Under the pieces are notes generated by a model, which saw nothing but the letters and a program-made list of their open reading frames with translations, was not told where the DNA came from and made no database searches. From Desulfuromusa sp. (lineage in GTDB: Bacteria > Desulfobacterota > Desulfuromonadia > Desulfuromonadales > Geopsychrobacteraceae), in assembly GCA_016744595.1 (NCBI GenBank), contig JADGEB010000008.1:33707-97706 (forward strand): a stretch of 64,000 bases of DNA, in the 5' to 3' direction. Below are positions 35,744-45,730 of the stretch, one piece after another. Both the position numbers and the translations under genes were made by a program. The stretch's first letter is position 1. Each line of letters opens with the position of its first letter.

Positions 35744-36796
35744 TTAATGTGATCGGCCAGGCAGATTATTCTTAAAAATCAGTAACAACAAGATTACAGC
35801 AGATAATTGCATCAAGAGAGGGTCTGACGTATCACCAATGCGACCGATCCACTGCCTGGTATCCAGATCGAACCAATGGTAAATCAAGTTTGTCAACCAC
35901 CCCAGCAATAGAGAACAAAAAGCAATAGAAATTAAATACACCAGAGTTGCTGTTCTACCAAAGTAACGGCTCATCACAGTAATAGTAGCTGCATTGGTCG
36001 CTGGACCGGCCAATAAGAAAACCAGTGCTGCCCCCGGAGAAAGTCCCTTCAAAACCAAAGCTGCGGCAACCGGAGTAGAAGCACTGGCACAGATATAAAT
36101 TGGAATTCCGATTCCCAACATAATCAACAGAGAAAGAAATTCATCGTCGAGATAACGAATAAAAAATTCGTCGGGAATCAAAGTGGAGATCACCCCGGCA
36201 ACACCGATACCGATCAATAACCACTTGCCAATATCACCAAGCAGATCCCCAAAGGCATATGCGAGTCCACTACGTATGCGAGAAAAATGAGATTCTGACT
36301 GTTGGGGTAAGCACCCCTCAAACTCTTCGAGTGGACAACCGCAACCCGGCTCTTCGACCTCTTTAGAACAATCCAGATGCTGATCATCAGGCAACCGATT
36401 AATCAACAGTCCAGTTGTTGTCGCAGTTATCAATGAGGACATCGGCCGTATAATCGTCATGACCGGATCAAGTAATGCCCAGGTGATGGCAACCGAATCG
36501 ACGCCAGTTTCTGGGACAGAAACCAGAAAAGCAGCCGAGGCCCCTTTTCCAGCCCCCTGCCTACGTAGCTCAATGGCTGCTGGAATCACTCCACAGGAAC
36601 AAAGCGGTAACGGCACCCCGAATAAAGAAGCTTTGAAAATAGAAGCCACACCACTGCCACCCAGATGTTTAGCCACTAACTTTTCAGGAAGATAGGCTTT
36701 CAGAAGACCTGCAGCAAAAAAGCCAAACAAGACATAAGGTGCCGACTCAACAAGGGTACTCCAGCACGCAAAAAGAATTTTTATACCCATTTCCAT
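35744..36796 (-). CDS. SO_0444-family Cu/Zn efflux permease (UPF0718)
   Basis: A 350-residue inner-membrane permease with about eight to ten hydrophobic segments. VPLPLCSCGVIPAA (about 62-75) and the later ASASTPVAAALVLKGL are hallmarks of the UPF0718/SO_0444 permeases, linked to copper and zinc efflux in Shewanella. A cytoplasmic-side loop holds several cysteines (GCGCPLEEFEGC, about 150-161), fit for metal binding. No ArsR-type regulator adjoins it, although one often does. The 254 bases upstream are gene-free. Confidence 0.82.
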   Translation of the reverse strand: MEMGIKILFACWSTLVESAPYVLFGFFAAGLLKAYLPEKLVAKHLGGSGVASIFKASLFGVPLPLCSCGVIPAAIELRRQGAGKGASAAFLVSVPETGVDSVAITWALLDPVMTIIRPMSSLITATTTGLLINRLPDDQHLDCSKEVEEPGCGCPLEEFEGCLPQQSESHFSRIRSGLAYAFGDLLGDIGKWLLIGIGVAGVISTLIPDEFFIRYLDDEFLSLLIMLGIGIPIYICASASTPVAAALVLKGLSPGAALVFLLAGPATNAATITVMSRYFGRTATLVYLISIAFCSLLLGWLTNLIYHWFDLDTRQWIGRIGDTSDPLLMQLSAVILLLLIFKNNLPGRSH

Positions 36797-37050
36797 ATTT
36801 CATCCATTTGAGCAACAGTTAGCCCAAAAAATATTTTGATGCTTGGACTCTTCACCATCCTAACAATAAGTTACCATTTCAGTCATCATTCTCCGCTAAT
36901 TTTTTTGAACCGGTACTGAGCATGCACTGATTTAAGTCTAATCTATGCTGACTAAAATATTGACATTCAATTTATTGAATATTACGATGCTGTGCATATA
37001 CACGTTATTCATTTTTTATTGAAACTCATCTATAGACACAAGAGGTCATT

Positions 37051-37488
37051 ATGTCAGACGTGAAAATTTATCGAAACAGCACTGAGAAACCATTTGATAT
37101 CTTTCTTGAAGACCTGAGCAAGGGATTTGAGGCAGCGGGGTTCAGCATTCAGCATCGTGACAAATCTGACCTGATTGCATTTTATCAAGGTGAAGGGATC
37201 GATCTTCCTGATAACTACCGGCATATCATGTTACAAATATGCAAACCACAGAACTCAGGAAAATCACTCCCAGCCAATCCGGAGAGAAGCGTTTTTGTTC
37301 AAAAGTTTGTTTTTGTCTACAATAAAGGGGGAAAAACAGAAATTCGCTTTCTCAACTATTCTGAAAACCTCATTGGGGAACTGCTGGGACACAATGAGTT
37401 TGAACGAGGTCCATCGGATGACATGTTTGCCGAAGGAATGCAAAAAACCTTTGCAAATATGGAAAGTATTATTCAGGAAGCAGTTTGA
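37051..37488 (+). CDS. Soluble protein of unknown function, weak DUF302 resemblance
   Basis: A 145-residue soluble protein with no signal. The middle (MLQICKPQNSGKSL, about 56-69, then NPERSVFVQKFVFVY) recalls the DUF302 pattern in which a Cys-Asn/Lys-Pro step precedes a strand, but I would not assign it on that alone. There is one cysteine. AGAGGTC precedes the ATG. A hairpin follows at 37500-37531. It is convergent with the peptide transporter operon. Confidence 0.6.
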   Translation: MSDVKIYRNSTEKPFDIFLEDLSKGFEAAGFSIQHRDKSDLIAFYQGEGIDLPDNYRHIMLQICKPQNSGKSLPANPERSVFVQKFVFVYNKGGKTEIRFLNYSENLIGELLGHNEFERGPSDDMFAEGMQKTFANMESIIQEAV

Positions 37489-37499
37489 AAAGGGTGTGA

Positions 37500-37531
37500 T
37501 AAAGCGGTGTGCAAAAGTGCAGACCGCTTTA
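37500..37531. terminator. Bidirectional terminator-like hairpin
   Basis: TAAAGCGGT (37500-37508) and ACCGCTTTA (37523-37531) form a perfect 9-bp stem around 14 bases. It lies between the convergent 145-residue gene and the end of the peptide transporter operon, so it may end both transcripts, although neither side has a long T run. Confidence 0.6.
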
Positions 37532-37563
37532 GTTCTGTCGCCAAGCCTAGAGAAACAAAATAA

Positions 37564-38532
37564 TCATACCTTAATGCAACGCACCTTATACCTATCTCCC
37601 TTATCTACTAATAGCGGATGTTCTTTTTCACAATCACTGTCTTTCAATGGGCATCTTCCTGCAAAATAGCACCCAACTGGCAAATCAATTGGGCTCGGAA
37701 TTTCACCGGTTTCCAAAACCTTTTCACTTATCATTGGGTTATCAATGTCGGGGACAGCAGCAAAAAGCATCTTTGTATAAGGGTGCTGCGGATTGCTGAA
37801 AATTTCTTCCTTAGTTCCATATTCGACAATTTCACCAAGATACATGACGGCAACATAATCACTCAGATGCTTCACGACACTAATATCATGAGTGATAAAC
37901 AGATAGGTAAGATTAAGCTTTTCCTGTAGATCCATCATGAGATTCAGAACCTGAGCCTGAATGGAAACATCGAGAGCCGAAATCGGTTCATCCGCAATGA
38001 CCAATTCAGGATTAAGAATAATCGCTCTGGCAATCGCAATCCGTTGCCGTTGTCCACCTGAAAACTGGTGCGGATAGCGACTCAAATAGCTCAAATCAAT
38101 TCCAACATCCAGACAAGTCTTTTCAATCGCAGCCATCCGTTCCGCTTTATCAAGCTTGGTGTGGATTTTTAGTGGTTGTTCCAGAATATCTCTAACCTTT
38201 TTTCTGGGATTCAGCGAAGAATATGGATCCTGGAAAATCATCTGGATATCTTTCTGCAAAAACCCACGCTGCAGCGGTTTCTTGTGGGCGATATCCTGAT
38301 CATGAAACTTGATGGTTCCATTTTCTGCCTGATAAAGGCCAGAGATAACTTTTCCAAGAGTTGTTTTACCGCAACCACTTTCCCCAACAACCGCTATGGT
38401 TTTCCCTCTTTCAACCTCCAGAGTTACCTTATTCAAGGCGTACAGATTCTTCGATTTGAAGGAAGAGACCTTGATCTGAAAAATCTTCTCGATATTTTCT
38501 ATTTTCAGGATATTTGATTGACTTTGTGACAT
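37564..38532 (-). CDS. Oligopeptide ABC transporter ATPase, OppF/DppF type
   Basis: A 322-residue ATPase that powers peptide import. Walker A is GESGCGKT (about 53-60), the signature is [14 protein letters not shown], and Walker B is [12 protein letters not shown]. The C-terminal oligopeptide-transporter domain has four cysteines ([17 protein letters not shown], then RCIKV), a pattern that in relatives can hold an iron-sulfur cluster. It overlaps the OppD-type gene by 28 bases and is the last gene of the operon. Confidence 0.92.
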   Translation of the reverse strand: MSQSQSNILKIENIEKIFQIKVSSFKSKNLYALNKVTLEVERGKTIAVVGESGCGKTTLGKVISGLYQAENGTIKFHDQDIAHKKPLQRGFLQKDIQMIFQDPYSSLNPRKKVRDILEQPLKIHTKLDKAERMAAIEKTCLDVGIDLSYLSRYPHQFSGGQRQRIAIARAIILNPELVIADEPISALDVSIQAQVLNLMMDLQEKLNLTYLFITHDISVVKHLSDYVAVMYLGEIVEYGTKEEIFSNPQHPYTKMLFAAVPDIDNPMISEKVLETGEIPSPIDLPVGCYFAGRCPLKDSDCEKEHPLLVDKGDRYKVRCIKV

Positions 38533-39473
38533 GACACTTGTCTACCTTCTATGGTTGTCGTTTCCGGATAGATTTTACATTCTTCATCAGCGTAGGGACA
38601 ACGGTCACTGAAATAGCACCCTTCAGGAAGATCCAACAATGAGGGCATAACACCAGGAATCTGAAAAAGACGGTCCTTTTCTTCATTCAATTTCGGCAGG
38701 CATTGAATTAGCCCTTTGGTATACGGATGCTTAGAATTATAGAGAACATCCTGATTACTACCATATTCTACAATTCGCCCTGCATACATCACCGCAATTT
38801 TGTCGCACATTTGCGCTACCACCGCAATATCATGGGTAATCAAAACCAGAGAAGACTCATATTCTTTAGTCAGTTTTTTCATCAAATAGAGAATCTGAGC
38901 CTGAATTGTGACATCCAAAGCGGTTGTCGGTTCGTCAGCAATTAGTAATTTAGGACTGTTGATCAAAGCCATAGCAATAACAATACGTTGCTTCATCCCA
39001 CCCGATAATTGATGGGGGAAGCTTGCCATTCGCTTTTCTGGAGCCGGCAAGCCGACCAGCTCCAACATGTCTACAGATTTTTTATAAGCGTCCTGCTTAC
39101 TGGTTTCAGGATTATGATAGATGACCGTCTCAATAAGTTGTTTTCCAATAGTGATAACTGGATTCAGGGACATCTGAGGATCTTGAAATATCATCGATAT
39201 TTCACCGCCTCGGATATTGCTCAGTTCATCTTCAGACAAGTGAGCCAAATCGCGATCGTCAAAAAGAACTCGCCCAGCAACAATTTCCCCAGGACTGTCA
39301 ATCAAGTTAATCAATGAAAATCCGGTAATTGATTTTCCAGCACCCGATTCTCCAACAATCCCCAGGATCTCACCCTTTTCAATTGTGAAGGAGATATCGT
39401 CGACAGCCTTGACCAAACCCTTCCGGGTATCAAAATAGGTTTTCAGGTTCTCAACCCGTAACATCTCACTCAT
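38505..39473 (-). CDS. Oligopeptide ABC transporter ATPase, OppD/DppD type
   Basis: A 322-residue partner of the OppF-type ATPase. Walker A is GESGAGKS (about 40-47), the signature is LSGGMKQRIVIAMAL, and Walker B is LLIADEPTTALD. Four cysteines close the protein (CYFSDRCPYADEECK and a last Cys near SCHKV), matching the [4Fe-4S] site described in DppD and OppD relatives. It overlaps the permease gene upstream by four bases. Confidence 0.92.
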   Translation of the reverse strand: MSEMLRVENLKTYFDTRKGLVKAVDDISFTIEKGEILGIVGESGAGKSITGFSLINLIDSPGEIVAGRVLFDDRDLAHLSEDELSNIRGGEISMIFQDPQMSLNPVITIGKQLIETVIYHNPETSKQDAYKKSVDMLELVGLPAPEKRMASFPHQLSGGMKQRIVIAMALINSPKLLIADEPTTALDVTIQAQILYLMKKLTKEYESSLVLITHDIAVVAQMCDKIAVMYAGRIVEYGSNQDVLYNSKHPYTKGLIQCLPKLNEEKDRLFQIPGVMPSLLDLPEGCYFSDRCPYADEECKIYPETTTIEGRQVSCHKVNQIS

Positions 39474-40324
39474 CGTTTCAACCTCGGGTTCATAACATCC
39501 CGCAACCTGTCACCAATCAGGTTAATTGAGATAACCAGACTCATTAGCACAATCCCCGGGAAAACCGACCCCCACCAGTAACCACTGAATAAAACCTGGT
39601 AACCATTGGCGATAAGTGAACCTAACGATGGTTCGGTAATCGGAACACCAAGACCAAGGAAACTCAATGTCGCTTCCAGAATAATGGCATTTGCAATTCT
39701 GACCGTAGCAATAACAATAATCGGTGCCATGATATTTGGCAGAATTTCCTTGAACATGATACCTATACTGTTCATTCCAAGTGCTTTAGCTGATTGGGCA
39801 TAATCCTTCTCTTTTTCAGAGAGAACCACCCCTCTTGCGGTTCGAGCATAATAGACCCAGTTAACAATGGTAATTGCGATAACAATTTTGGTCACCCCCT
39901 GCCCCCACAAAGCCATAATAATCAAAGCAACCAGAATGGCAGGAAAAGACAATTGGATATCGGCAATCCGCATAATAATCGTGTCAACAATCCCGCCGAA
40001 ATAGCCCGAAACAAGACCGGCAATCAAACCAATAAGAACCGACAAGATGGTACTTGCAACACCGACATACAGGGAAATTCTCAACCCATACATAATGGCA
40101 CTTAAAATATCTCGACCCTGCTCATCAGAACCAAGAAGAAACTCCCCGAAAGGAGCCTTAAAGCTATTCTCTAAAAATAATTGTTCCAGATCATAAGGGT
40201 TTTGCGGGGAAAGCAAGGCCGGAAACAGGGCGCAAAAAATAAAGGCAATAAAAAGAAAAACCCCGGCAACAGCAAGCTTATCTTCAAAAAATTCAGAGAC
40301 AATTTCATTTTCAAAAATCTTCAT
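39470..40324 (-). CDS. Peptide ABC transporter permease, DppC/OppC type
   Basis: A 284-residue inner-membrane permease. The N-terminal segment with LLSPQNPYDLEQ is typical of DppC, followed by five more membrane helices, the EAA loop (AKALGMNSIGIMFKEILPN) and a final LIGDRLRDVMNPR. An in-frame TTG at 40348 exists, but the ATG at 40324 has a GAGGG ribosome-binding site. It is separated from the second binding-protein gene by a hairpin. Confidence 0.9.
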   Translation of the reverse strand: MKIFENEIVSEFFEDKLAVAGVFLFIAFIFCALFPALLSPQNPYDLEQLFLENSFKAPFGEFLLGSDEQGRDILSAIMYGLRISLYVGVASTILSVLIGLIAGLVSGYFGGIVDTIIMRIADIQLSFPAILVALIIMALWGQGVTKIVIAITIVNWVYYARTARGVVLSEKEKDYAQSAKALGMNSIGIMFKEILPNIMAPIIVIATVRIANAIILEATLSFLGLGVPITEPSLGSLIANGYQVLFSGYWWGSVFPGIVLMSLVISINLIGDRLRDVMNPRLKR

Positions 40325-40383
40325 GACCCTCGCGCCCTTAAACTCCAAATAGATCTACTTGGAAGAATAATAATTTGTTCCAC

Positions 40384-40418
40384 CAGCTGCTACGAAATTT
40401 TTTCTTCCGCAGCAGCTG
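40384..40418 (-). terminator. Intercistronic hairpin after the second binding-protein gene
   Basis: CAGCTGCT and AGCAGCTG form a perfect 8-bp stem with a 19-base loop in the gap between the binding-protein gene and the DppC-type gene. It probably protects or partly ends the upstream transcript so that more binding protein is made than transporter. Confidence 0.65.
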
Positions 40419-40425
40419 ACATCAA

Positions 40426-41952
40426 CTACTTCTTATTCATATCGAAGACATAAAGATGACTGTCAATCCGCGGCTTGAAAGTAATTTTATTGTTGTAAGC
40501 ATAAAGATCGACCTGATAGTGCAATGGGATAATATTCTGGTCGTCCAACAGAGCAATTTTTTGTGCTTTTTTCATCAATATCAGCCGTTTTTCCTGATCA
40601 ATCATAATGTCTGATTCTTCAATCAAACGATCAACCTCGGCATTACTGTAGCGCCCGCCATTGTAACGTCCATACCCCTTATCAGGGTCATAGCTATGGA
40701 CACAAGCATCCAGAAAAGAGCTGGCATCGCCATCACTATTAGACCAACCAAGCATATTGAAAGAAGAATCTGAGCTGTTGACCTTGGGAAAGTAAGCAGA
40801 TTTAGGCATAGCATTCACCTTAACCTTGATTTTAACTTTAGCCAGATCTGAGGCAATAGCTTGTGCAATCTGTTCATCGTTAATGTAGCGGTTATTCGGG
40901 GCATCCAGAACCACTTCAAATCCATCAGAGTAGCCAGCTTCCGTCAAGAGTTGCTTTGCCTTTGCAGGATCATAGCTAACTTTTTTAATGTTATCGTCAA
41001 AACCAAAGACAACATTTGGCTGAAACTGTCCGGCAGGCTTAGCAAAACCATTCATCAGATACTTGATAATGTTGTTTTCATTGATCGCATAATTAACGGC
41101 ACGACGCACCCGAAGATCGGCAAAGGGATTGATTTTACCAGTAACATAAGGGCTGTCTTCACGTTGATGATCCATTTGCAAATAAATCAGACGTAGCCCC
41201 GGCTTCATAATGAAGTTTTTACTTCCCTTGATCCGGTTGATATCTTTCACTGGAACCCGGTTGATCAAATCAACTTCACTACTGAGAATAGCTGCGACTC
41301 GGGTCGAATCATTGCTCAAAGTTTTGAATATGACTTTTTCGAACTCAGGAACACCAGCCCAGTAAGACTGGTTAGAAGCTAAAGTCAGCGATGCCCCTTT
41401 GATCCATTTCACAACAGAGTAAGGACCGGTTCCCATGGCACTCGTTCCAAGTAATTCAGGGCTTTTGTCCGCACAGAATTCCTTATCCAGAATTCTCACA
41501 TAAGTTACTTTACGGGGGAAAAGTGGATAGGGTCCTCGCGTATGAAAAATAACTGTGTAGTCATCCTTCTTCTCAAAACTCTCAATCGAGGTCACTTTGC
41601 CTTTAAAACCTGAGCGTTCCCAATTCTTAACTCGGTCAAAAGAAAAGATAACGTCATCAGCATTAAAGGGGTTTCCATTATGAAAAGTGACCCCTTTTCT
41701 GAGTTTAACCTCCCAAGTTGTATCATTCAGCGCTTTCCAGGAGGTTGCTAGTCCAGGAACCAGATTATAATCGGCATCAAAACGAATTAAGGTATCGAAA
41801 ATATTACTCAAAACTGAACTGGTTGCGGTTTCGTTATGATAATAGGGATCAAGAGATACCGCTTCTGAAGCCATTCCCAGATTCAATGTAGCGGCAAACG
41901 AAGAACCAACAAGTAGTAAAAATACCACCAGAACCAAAAGTAATTTCTTCAT
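40426..41952 (-). CDS. Peptide ABC transporter substrate-binding protein 2 (SBP_bac_5)
   Basis: A 508-residue periplasmic binding protein of the DppA/OppA family. The signal peptide covers about residues 1-20 (MKKLLLVLVVFLLLVGSSFA). The mature start (LNLGMASEAVSLDPYYHNET) and KLRKGVTFHNGNPFNADDVI (about 79-98) are family signatures. It is clearly related to the first binding protein of the same operon, so the two arose by duplication, but they differ at many positions and may take different peptides. The start overlaps the stop of the M20D-type peptidase gene by one base. Confidence 0.92.
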   Translation of the reverse strand: MKKLLLVLVVFLLLVGSSFAATLNLGMASEAVSLDPYYHNETATSSVLSNIFDTLIRFDADYNLVPGLATSWKALNDTTWEVKLRKGVTFHNGNPFNADDVIFSFDRVKNWERSGFKGKVTSIESFEKKDDYTVIFHTRGPYPLFPRKVTYVRILDKEFCADKSPELLGTSAMGTGPYSVVKWIKGASLTLASNQSYWAGVPEFEKVIFKTLSNDSTRVAAILSSEVDLINRVPVKDINRIKGSKNFIMKPGLRLIYLQMDHQREDSPYVTGKINPFADLRVRRAVNYAINENNIIKYLMNGFAKPAGQFQPNVVFGFDDNIKKVSYDPAKAKQLLTEAGYSDGFEVVLDAPNNRYINDEQIAQAIASDLAKVKIKVKVNAMPKSAYFPKVNSSDSSFNMLGWSNSDGDASSFLDACVHSYDPDKGYGRYNGGRYSNAEVDRLIEESDIMIDQEKRLILMKKAQKIALLDDQNIIPLHYQVDLYAYNNKITFKPRIDSHLYVFDMNKK

Positions 41953-43079
41953 TATTTCTCCTTCTCAGTGAATTGGTTCATAACAAGATCCAGCCAAAAC
42001 TCAGCGCCAAGAAGAACAGCTTCAACCGGCACAAAAAAGTTTTTATTATGGAGAGGTGGATGACCGTTGTTGCCAGCAACTCCAATTTTCACAAAGACCC
42101 CCGGACATTCATCCAGATAAAAAGAAAAATCTTCACCACCCATCATCGGATCCAGATTCGTATTGACATGCAGACCCGTTCCAGTGAAAACCTCTATCAA
42201 TTTGCGGGTTAACTCAGGATGGTTGTGTAAAGGAACTGTTCCTTCAACCGATGAAATAGTGACATCAACTTCATAAATCAACTTGATGGCAGCCGCTATC
42301 GCAAGCATTTTCTGCTCAAACAATTCTTTGACTTCAGCATCAAAATAGCGATAAGTCCCCTTGATCAGCAATTTTTCAGCAAGGATATTGTGTGCCTGGC
42401 CACCTGTTATTTGTGAGAATGACAAAACCGCTTTTTTAATCGGGTTTTTGAAGCGGGTAATAATTTTTTGACACAGGTTCACATAGTCAGTTGCCGCAAC
42501 CAGAACATCATCACCGGTATGCGGATAGGCGGCATGGGTGCTATTTCCAGTAAATTCGATGTCAAACATTGTTGCCCCAGCCATAAACTCACCTGGCTTG
42601 AGCAGGATATTGCCAAGTTTCTGATGCGGGTCGACATGAACTCCATAGATTTCAGAACATCCGGCCAGACAGCCTTCCTTCATCATAAATAGAGCACCGT
42701 TACCAAGCTCTTCTGCTGGCTGGAAAATGTAGCGAATATTGACCTTCAATTGATCTTTGTGTTGAACCAGATATCTCAGAGCCAATAACAACATCGCCGT
42801 ATGCGAATGATGCCCACACAGATGCTTGAAATCGGTTCCCTCCGGGTTTGTCGGTAGGGCATCAATATCGGCTCTAAGCGCAATCGTTTTTTCGGCACCA
42901 CAATCAATACAACCGAAACAGCCGGTCGCAAAAACTTTGTCCAGTGGAATATTGTTTTCACGTAAATAATTAACAATATATTTGGTTGTTTCATATTCCT
43001 GGAATGAAGGTTCAGCAATTTTACCCAGATCTTCCAGCAGTAAACATGCGTCCCGTTCGTAAAAATCAAACTTTCCCAT
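41952..43079 (-). CDS. M20 family amidohydrolase (N-acyl-amino acid hydrolase type)
   Basis: A 375-residue zinc or manganese amidohydrolase of the M20D group, like HipO and N-acetyl-diaminopimelate deacetylase. Metal ligands are visible in LCGHHSHTAML (His-His), PAEELGNGALFM (Glu-Glu), GVHVDP and MMGGEDFSFY; a dimerisation domain lies between about 175 and 285. There is no signal peptide, so it acts in the cytoplasm on imported substrates such as N-acyl amino acids. It is placed between a permease gene and a binding-protein gene, so uptake and hydrolysis are directly coupled. Confidence 0.88.
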   Translation of the reverse strand: MGKFDFYERDACLLLEDLGKIAEPSFQEYETTKYIVNYLRENNIPLDKVFATGCFGCIDCGAEKTIALRADIDALPTNPEGTDFKHLCGHHSHTAMLLLALRYLVQHKDQLKVNIRYIFQPAEELGNGALFMMKEGCLAGCSEIYGVHVDPHQKLGNILLKPGEFMAGATMFDIEFTGNSTHAAYPHTGDDVLVAATDYVNLCQKIITRFKNPIKKAVLSFSQITGGQAHNILAEKLLIKGTYRYFDAEVKELFEQKMLAIAAAIKLIYEVDVTISSVEGTVPLHNHPELTRKLIEVFTGTGLHVNTNLDPMMGGEDFSFYLDECPGVFVKIGVAGNNGHPPLHNKNFFVPVEAVLLGAEFWLDLVMNQFTEKEK

Positions 43080-43084
43080 ACTGT

Positions 43085-44038
43085 TTATTTAACCCTGACC
43101 CTTGGATCAACAAAGGTATAGATCACATCAACCATGAAATTAATAATGACGAAGATAAAGGCAACCATCAGCAGGTAAGAAACAACGACTGGCCGGTCAA
43201 GGTTCTGGATCGAATCGATGATCAGCTTTCCGGTTCCTGGCCAGGCAAATATTGTTTCGGTGACAATGGTAAAAGCAATCAGTTGTCCAAACTGAATCCC
43301 AATTACGGTGATGACCGGGATCAGAGTATTTTTTAAGGCGTGATAATAAATGACGATTCTATTCGGTAACCCCTTGGCTTTAGCCAGCTTGATATAGTCT
43401 TGCATTAAGACTTCCATCATTCCGGTTCGGGTCAAACGAATAATCAACGCCAGCTGGAACAAGGTCAGCGTTATCACCGGCATGATCAAATGCTTGATAC
43501 CATCCCAGGTGAAAGCACTGGTAAAGTAAAGGACTTCTCCCCGCCCAGACGATGGCAGTATCCCGAGATATACAGAGCAAATCAGGACGAAGACCATCCC
43601 GGTCCAGAACACTGGGATTGATATTCCAGCCAGAGAGAAAAACATAATACTGCGACTAAGGATCGCCTTCGGCTTGACCGAAGCGATAACCCCCATTGGG
43701 ATTCCCAGAATGACTGAAAAAAACATCGCTAGAAACGATAACTCCAGGGTCGCCGGGAAACGTTCAATAACAATATCGACAGCGGGTTGCCCATAGATAT
43801 AAGAGTTGCCGATATCCCCCTTTAAAGCATTCTTTACGAATATTGCGTACTGAGTGGTAAATGGTTTGTCCAGACCAAGGTACGCACGCATCTGCACAAC
43901 TTCCTGATGGGTCGCGTCGGGAGGCAATAAAAGTTCTACCGGATCGCCCGCTTTGTACATAATGAAAAACACAATGAAGCTGATGACGGACATGACCAGT
44001 ACAGCATGAAATAATCGCCTTAATATGTATCTTCCCAC
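43085..44038 (-). CDS. Peptide ABC transporter permease, DppB/OppB type
   Basis: A 317-residue inner-membrane permease. The N-terminus (YILRRLFHAVLVMSVISFIVF) is typical of DppB, six membrane helices are visible, and the EAA loop (DYIKLAKAKGLPNRIVIYYH) and the end (FVDPRVRVK) are family hallmarks. It lies five bases before the M20D-type gene. With the DppC-type permease it forms the channel. Confidence 0.92.
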   Translation of the reverse strand: MGRYILRRLFHAVLVMSVISFIVFFIMYKAGDPVELLLPPDATHQEVVQMRAYLGLDKPFTTQYAIFVKNALKGDIGNSYIYGQPAVDIVIERFPATLELSFLAMFFSVILGIPMGVIASVKPKAILSRSIMFFSLAGISIPVFWTGMVFVLICSVYLGILPSSGRGEVLYFTSAFTWDGIKHLIMPVITLTLFQLALIIRLTRTGMMEVLMQDYIKLAKAKGLPNRIVIYYHALKNTLIPVITVIGIQFGQLIAFTIVTETIFAWPGTGKLIIDSIQNLDRPVVVSYLLMVAFIFVIINFMVDVIYTFVDPRVRVK

Positions 44039-44116
44039 TGCTATACCCCATTAAGCCTGGAAACTGCTGATGAATCACGAAAGCACAGGCAAACTGCAAT
44101 TTTTGGGTTAAAAGAT

Positions 44117-44149
44117 ATCCCGGCAATGCAGATTCTACACTGCCGGGAT
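44117..44149 (-). terminator. Intercistronic hairpin after the first binding-protein gene
   Basis: ATCCCGGCA (44117-44125) and TGCCGGGAT (44141-44149) form a perfect 9-bp stem with a 15-base loop in the 142-base gap between the binding-protein gene and the DppB-type gene. On the minus strand ATCTTTT follows. It is probably a partial terminator or mRNA stabiliser. Confidence 0.7.
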
Positions 44150-44180
44150 CAATGACATTCAGACAAAAAACTTTAAAAGA

Positions 44181-45704
44181 TTACTTCATATCGTAAACAT
44201 ACATATGACTGTCGGTACGAGGAACAAATTTGACATTCTTGCCCGACGCATACAGATCAACCTGATAATGCAGTGGGATAATGCTCATATCTTCAACCAG
44301 AGCAATCCGTTGTGCCTCAATCAAATAACCCAGACGTTCCTTTTCATCGATAGTCACGCCCGCTTTTTCAATCAACTCATCAACCGTTGCATTGCTGTAA
44401 CGACCACGATTGTAACGGCCATAGCCTTTTTCCTTATCGTGGGTGTGGGTAATTCCATCGAGGAAGGAACTACTATCACCGTCAGTACTGGCCCACCCAA
44501 TAAGGAAGAAACTGGTATCCAGACGGTCAGTTTTCGGGAAAAAGGTTGCTTTTGGTAAAGCATTAACTTTCACCTTAATACCAACCCGAGACAAGCTGGA
44601 AGCGATAGCCTGGGCAATTTGAGCATCGTTGACATAACGATTGTTCGGCGCATCCAGAGTCACTTCAAAACCGTTAGGGTAACCTGCTTTTGCCAATAGC
44701 TTCTTGGCCTCGGCAGCGTTGTAAGCAGGCCGTTTAATTGAATCGTCATAGCCGAAAACGACGTCTGGATTAAATTGTTCTGCCGGAGCAGCAAAGCCTT
44801 TCATAATGTGTTTGACAATTGATTCTTCGTTAATCCCAAGATAGATTGCACGTCTGACCCGCACGTCCAGAAAAGGATTTTTCCCTTTTACATAAGGAGT
44901 CTCAAGACGCCCCTGATCCATCTGCAAGTAGATCAGGCGCAGACCAGGTTTCATAAAGAAATTCAGTTTGGAAGATTTTTTAATCCGCTGAACGTCCATA
45001 ACCGGAATTCTGTCGATAATATCAACCTCACCACTCAAAGCAGCAGCAACACGAGTGGCATTGTTGGTCAAAGGCTTAAAGATAACATCAGAATAAAATG
45101 GCTGCCCCTGCCAATAGCCCTGATTAGCGGTAATGGTAAAACTCTCACCTTTTTTCCAGGAAACAAATTTAAAAGGACCGGTTCCTACCGGATTCAGCCC
45201 AAGAAAAGCAGCATCTTTATCAGCACTGTATTCGGCATCAAGCATTTTTACGTAGGAGAGCTTCCGGAGTAGAATCGGGTATGGCCCTTTGGTGGTAATC
45301 TGAACCGTATAATTGTCAACTTTGACAAAGGATTCGATCATGTTGACCTTCGATTTAAACCCTGATTTTCCCCAGTTTTTAATTCTATCGATGGAAAAGA
45401 TGACATCGTCAGCATTGAAATCGTTACCATTGTGAAACTTGACACCCTTTCTCAGTTTGAACTCCCAAGTATTCCCTTCAACAACCCTCCAGGACTCAGC
45501 GAGGACAGGGTAGACCTTTAAATCTTTGTCGAAATAAGTGAGGCCCTCAAAAACATTAGATAACATCGAATTTGTTGAGGTTTCGTTGTGAAAGTACGGA
45601 TCCATCGAACGAGCATCTGAAGACATACCAATTTTAAGTGTCTTTGCATTAACAGTCCCGGCACAGAGCAACAAACCCAATAGCAGAATAAACATTTTTT
45701 TCAT
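44181..45704 (-). CDS. Peptide ABC transporter substrate-binding protein 1 (SBP_bac_5)
   Basis: A 507-residue periplasmic binding protein. The signal peptide covers about residues 1-20 (MKKMFILLLGLLLCAGTVNA). LKIGMSSDARSMDPYFHNET opens the mature protein, and KLRKGVKFHNGNDFNADDVI is the family signature. It shares long stretches with the second binding protein, including the GRYSNA/LIE region near the C-terminus. It is cotranscribed downstream of the CPG2-like peptidase gene (26-base gap). Confidence 0.92.
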   Translation of the reverse strand: MKKMFILLLGLLLCAGTVNAKTLKIGMSSDARSMDPYFHNETSTNSMLSNVFEGLTYFDKDLKVYPVLAESWRVVEGNTWEFKLRKGVKFHNGNDFNADDVIFSIDRIKNWGKSGFKSKVNMIESFVKVDNYTVQITTKGPYPILLRKLSYVKMLDAEYSADKDAAFLGLNPVGTGPFKFVSWKKGESFTITANQGYWQGQPFYSDVIFKPLTNNATRVAAALSGEVDIIDRIPVMDVQRIKKSSKLNFFMKPGLRLIYLQMDQGRLETPYVKGKNPFLDVRVRRAIYLGINEESIVKHIMKGFAAPAEQFNPDVVFGYDDSIKRPAYNAAEAKKLLAKAGYPNGFEVTLDAPNNRYVNDAQIAQAIASSLSRVGIKVKVNALPKATFFPKTDRLDTSFFLIGWASTDGDSSSFLDGITHTHDKEKGYGRYNRGRYSNATVDELIEKAGVTIDEKERLGYLIEAQRIALVEDMSIIPLHYQVDLYASGKNVKFVPRTDSHMYVYDMK

Positions 45705-45730
45705 AATCGACCTCCCTGAGATGTGAGTAA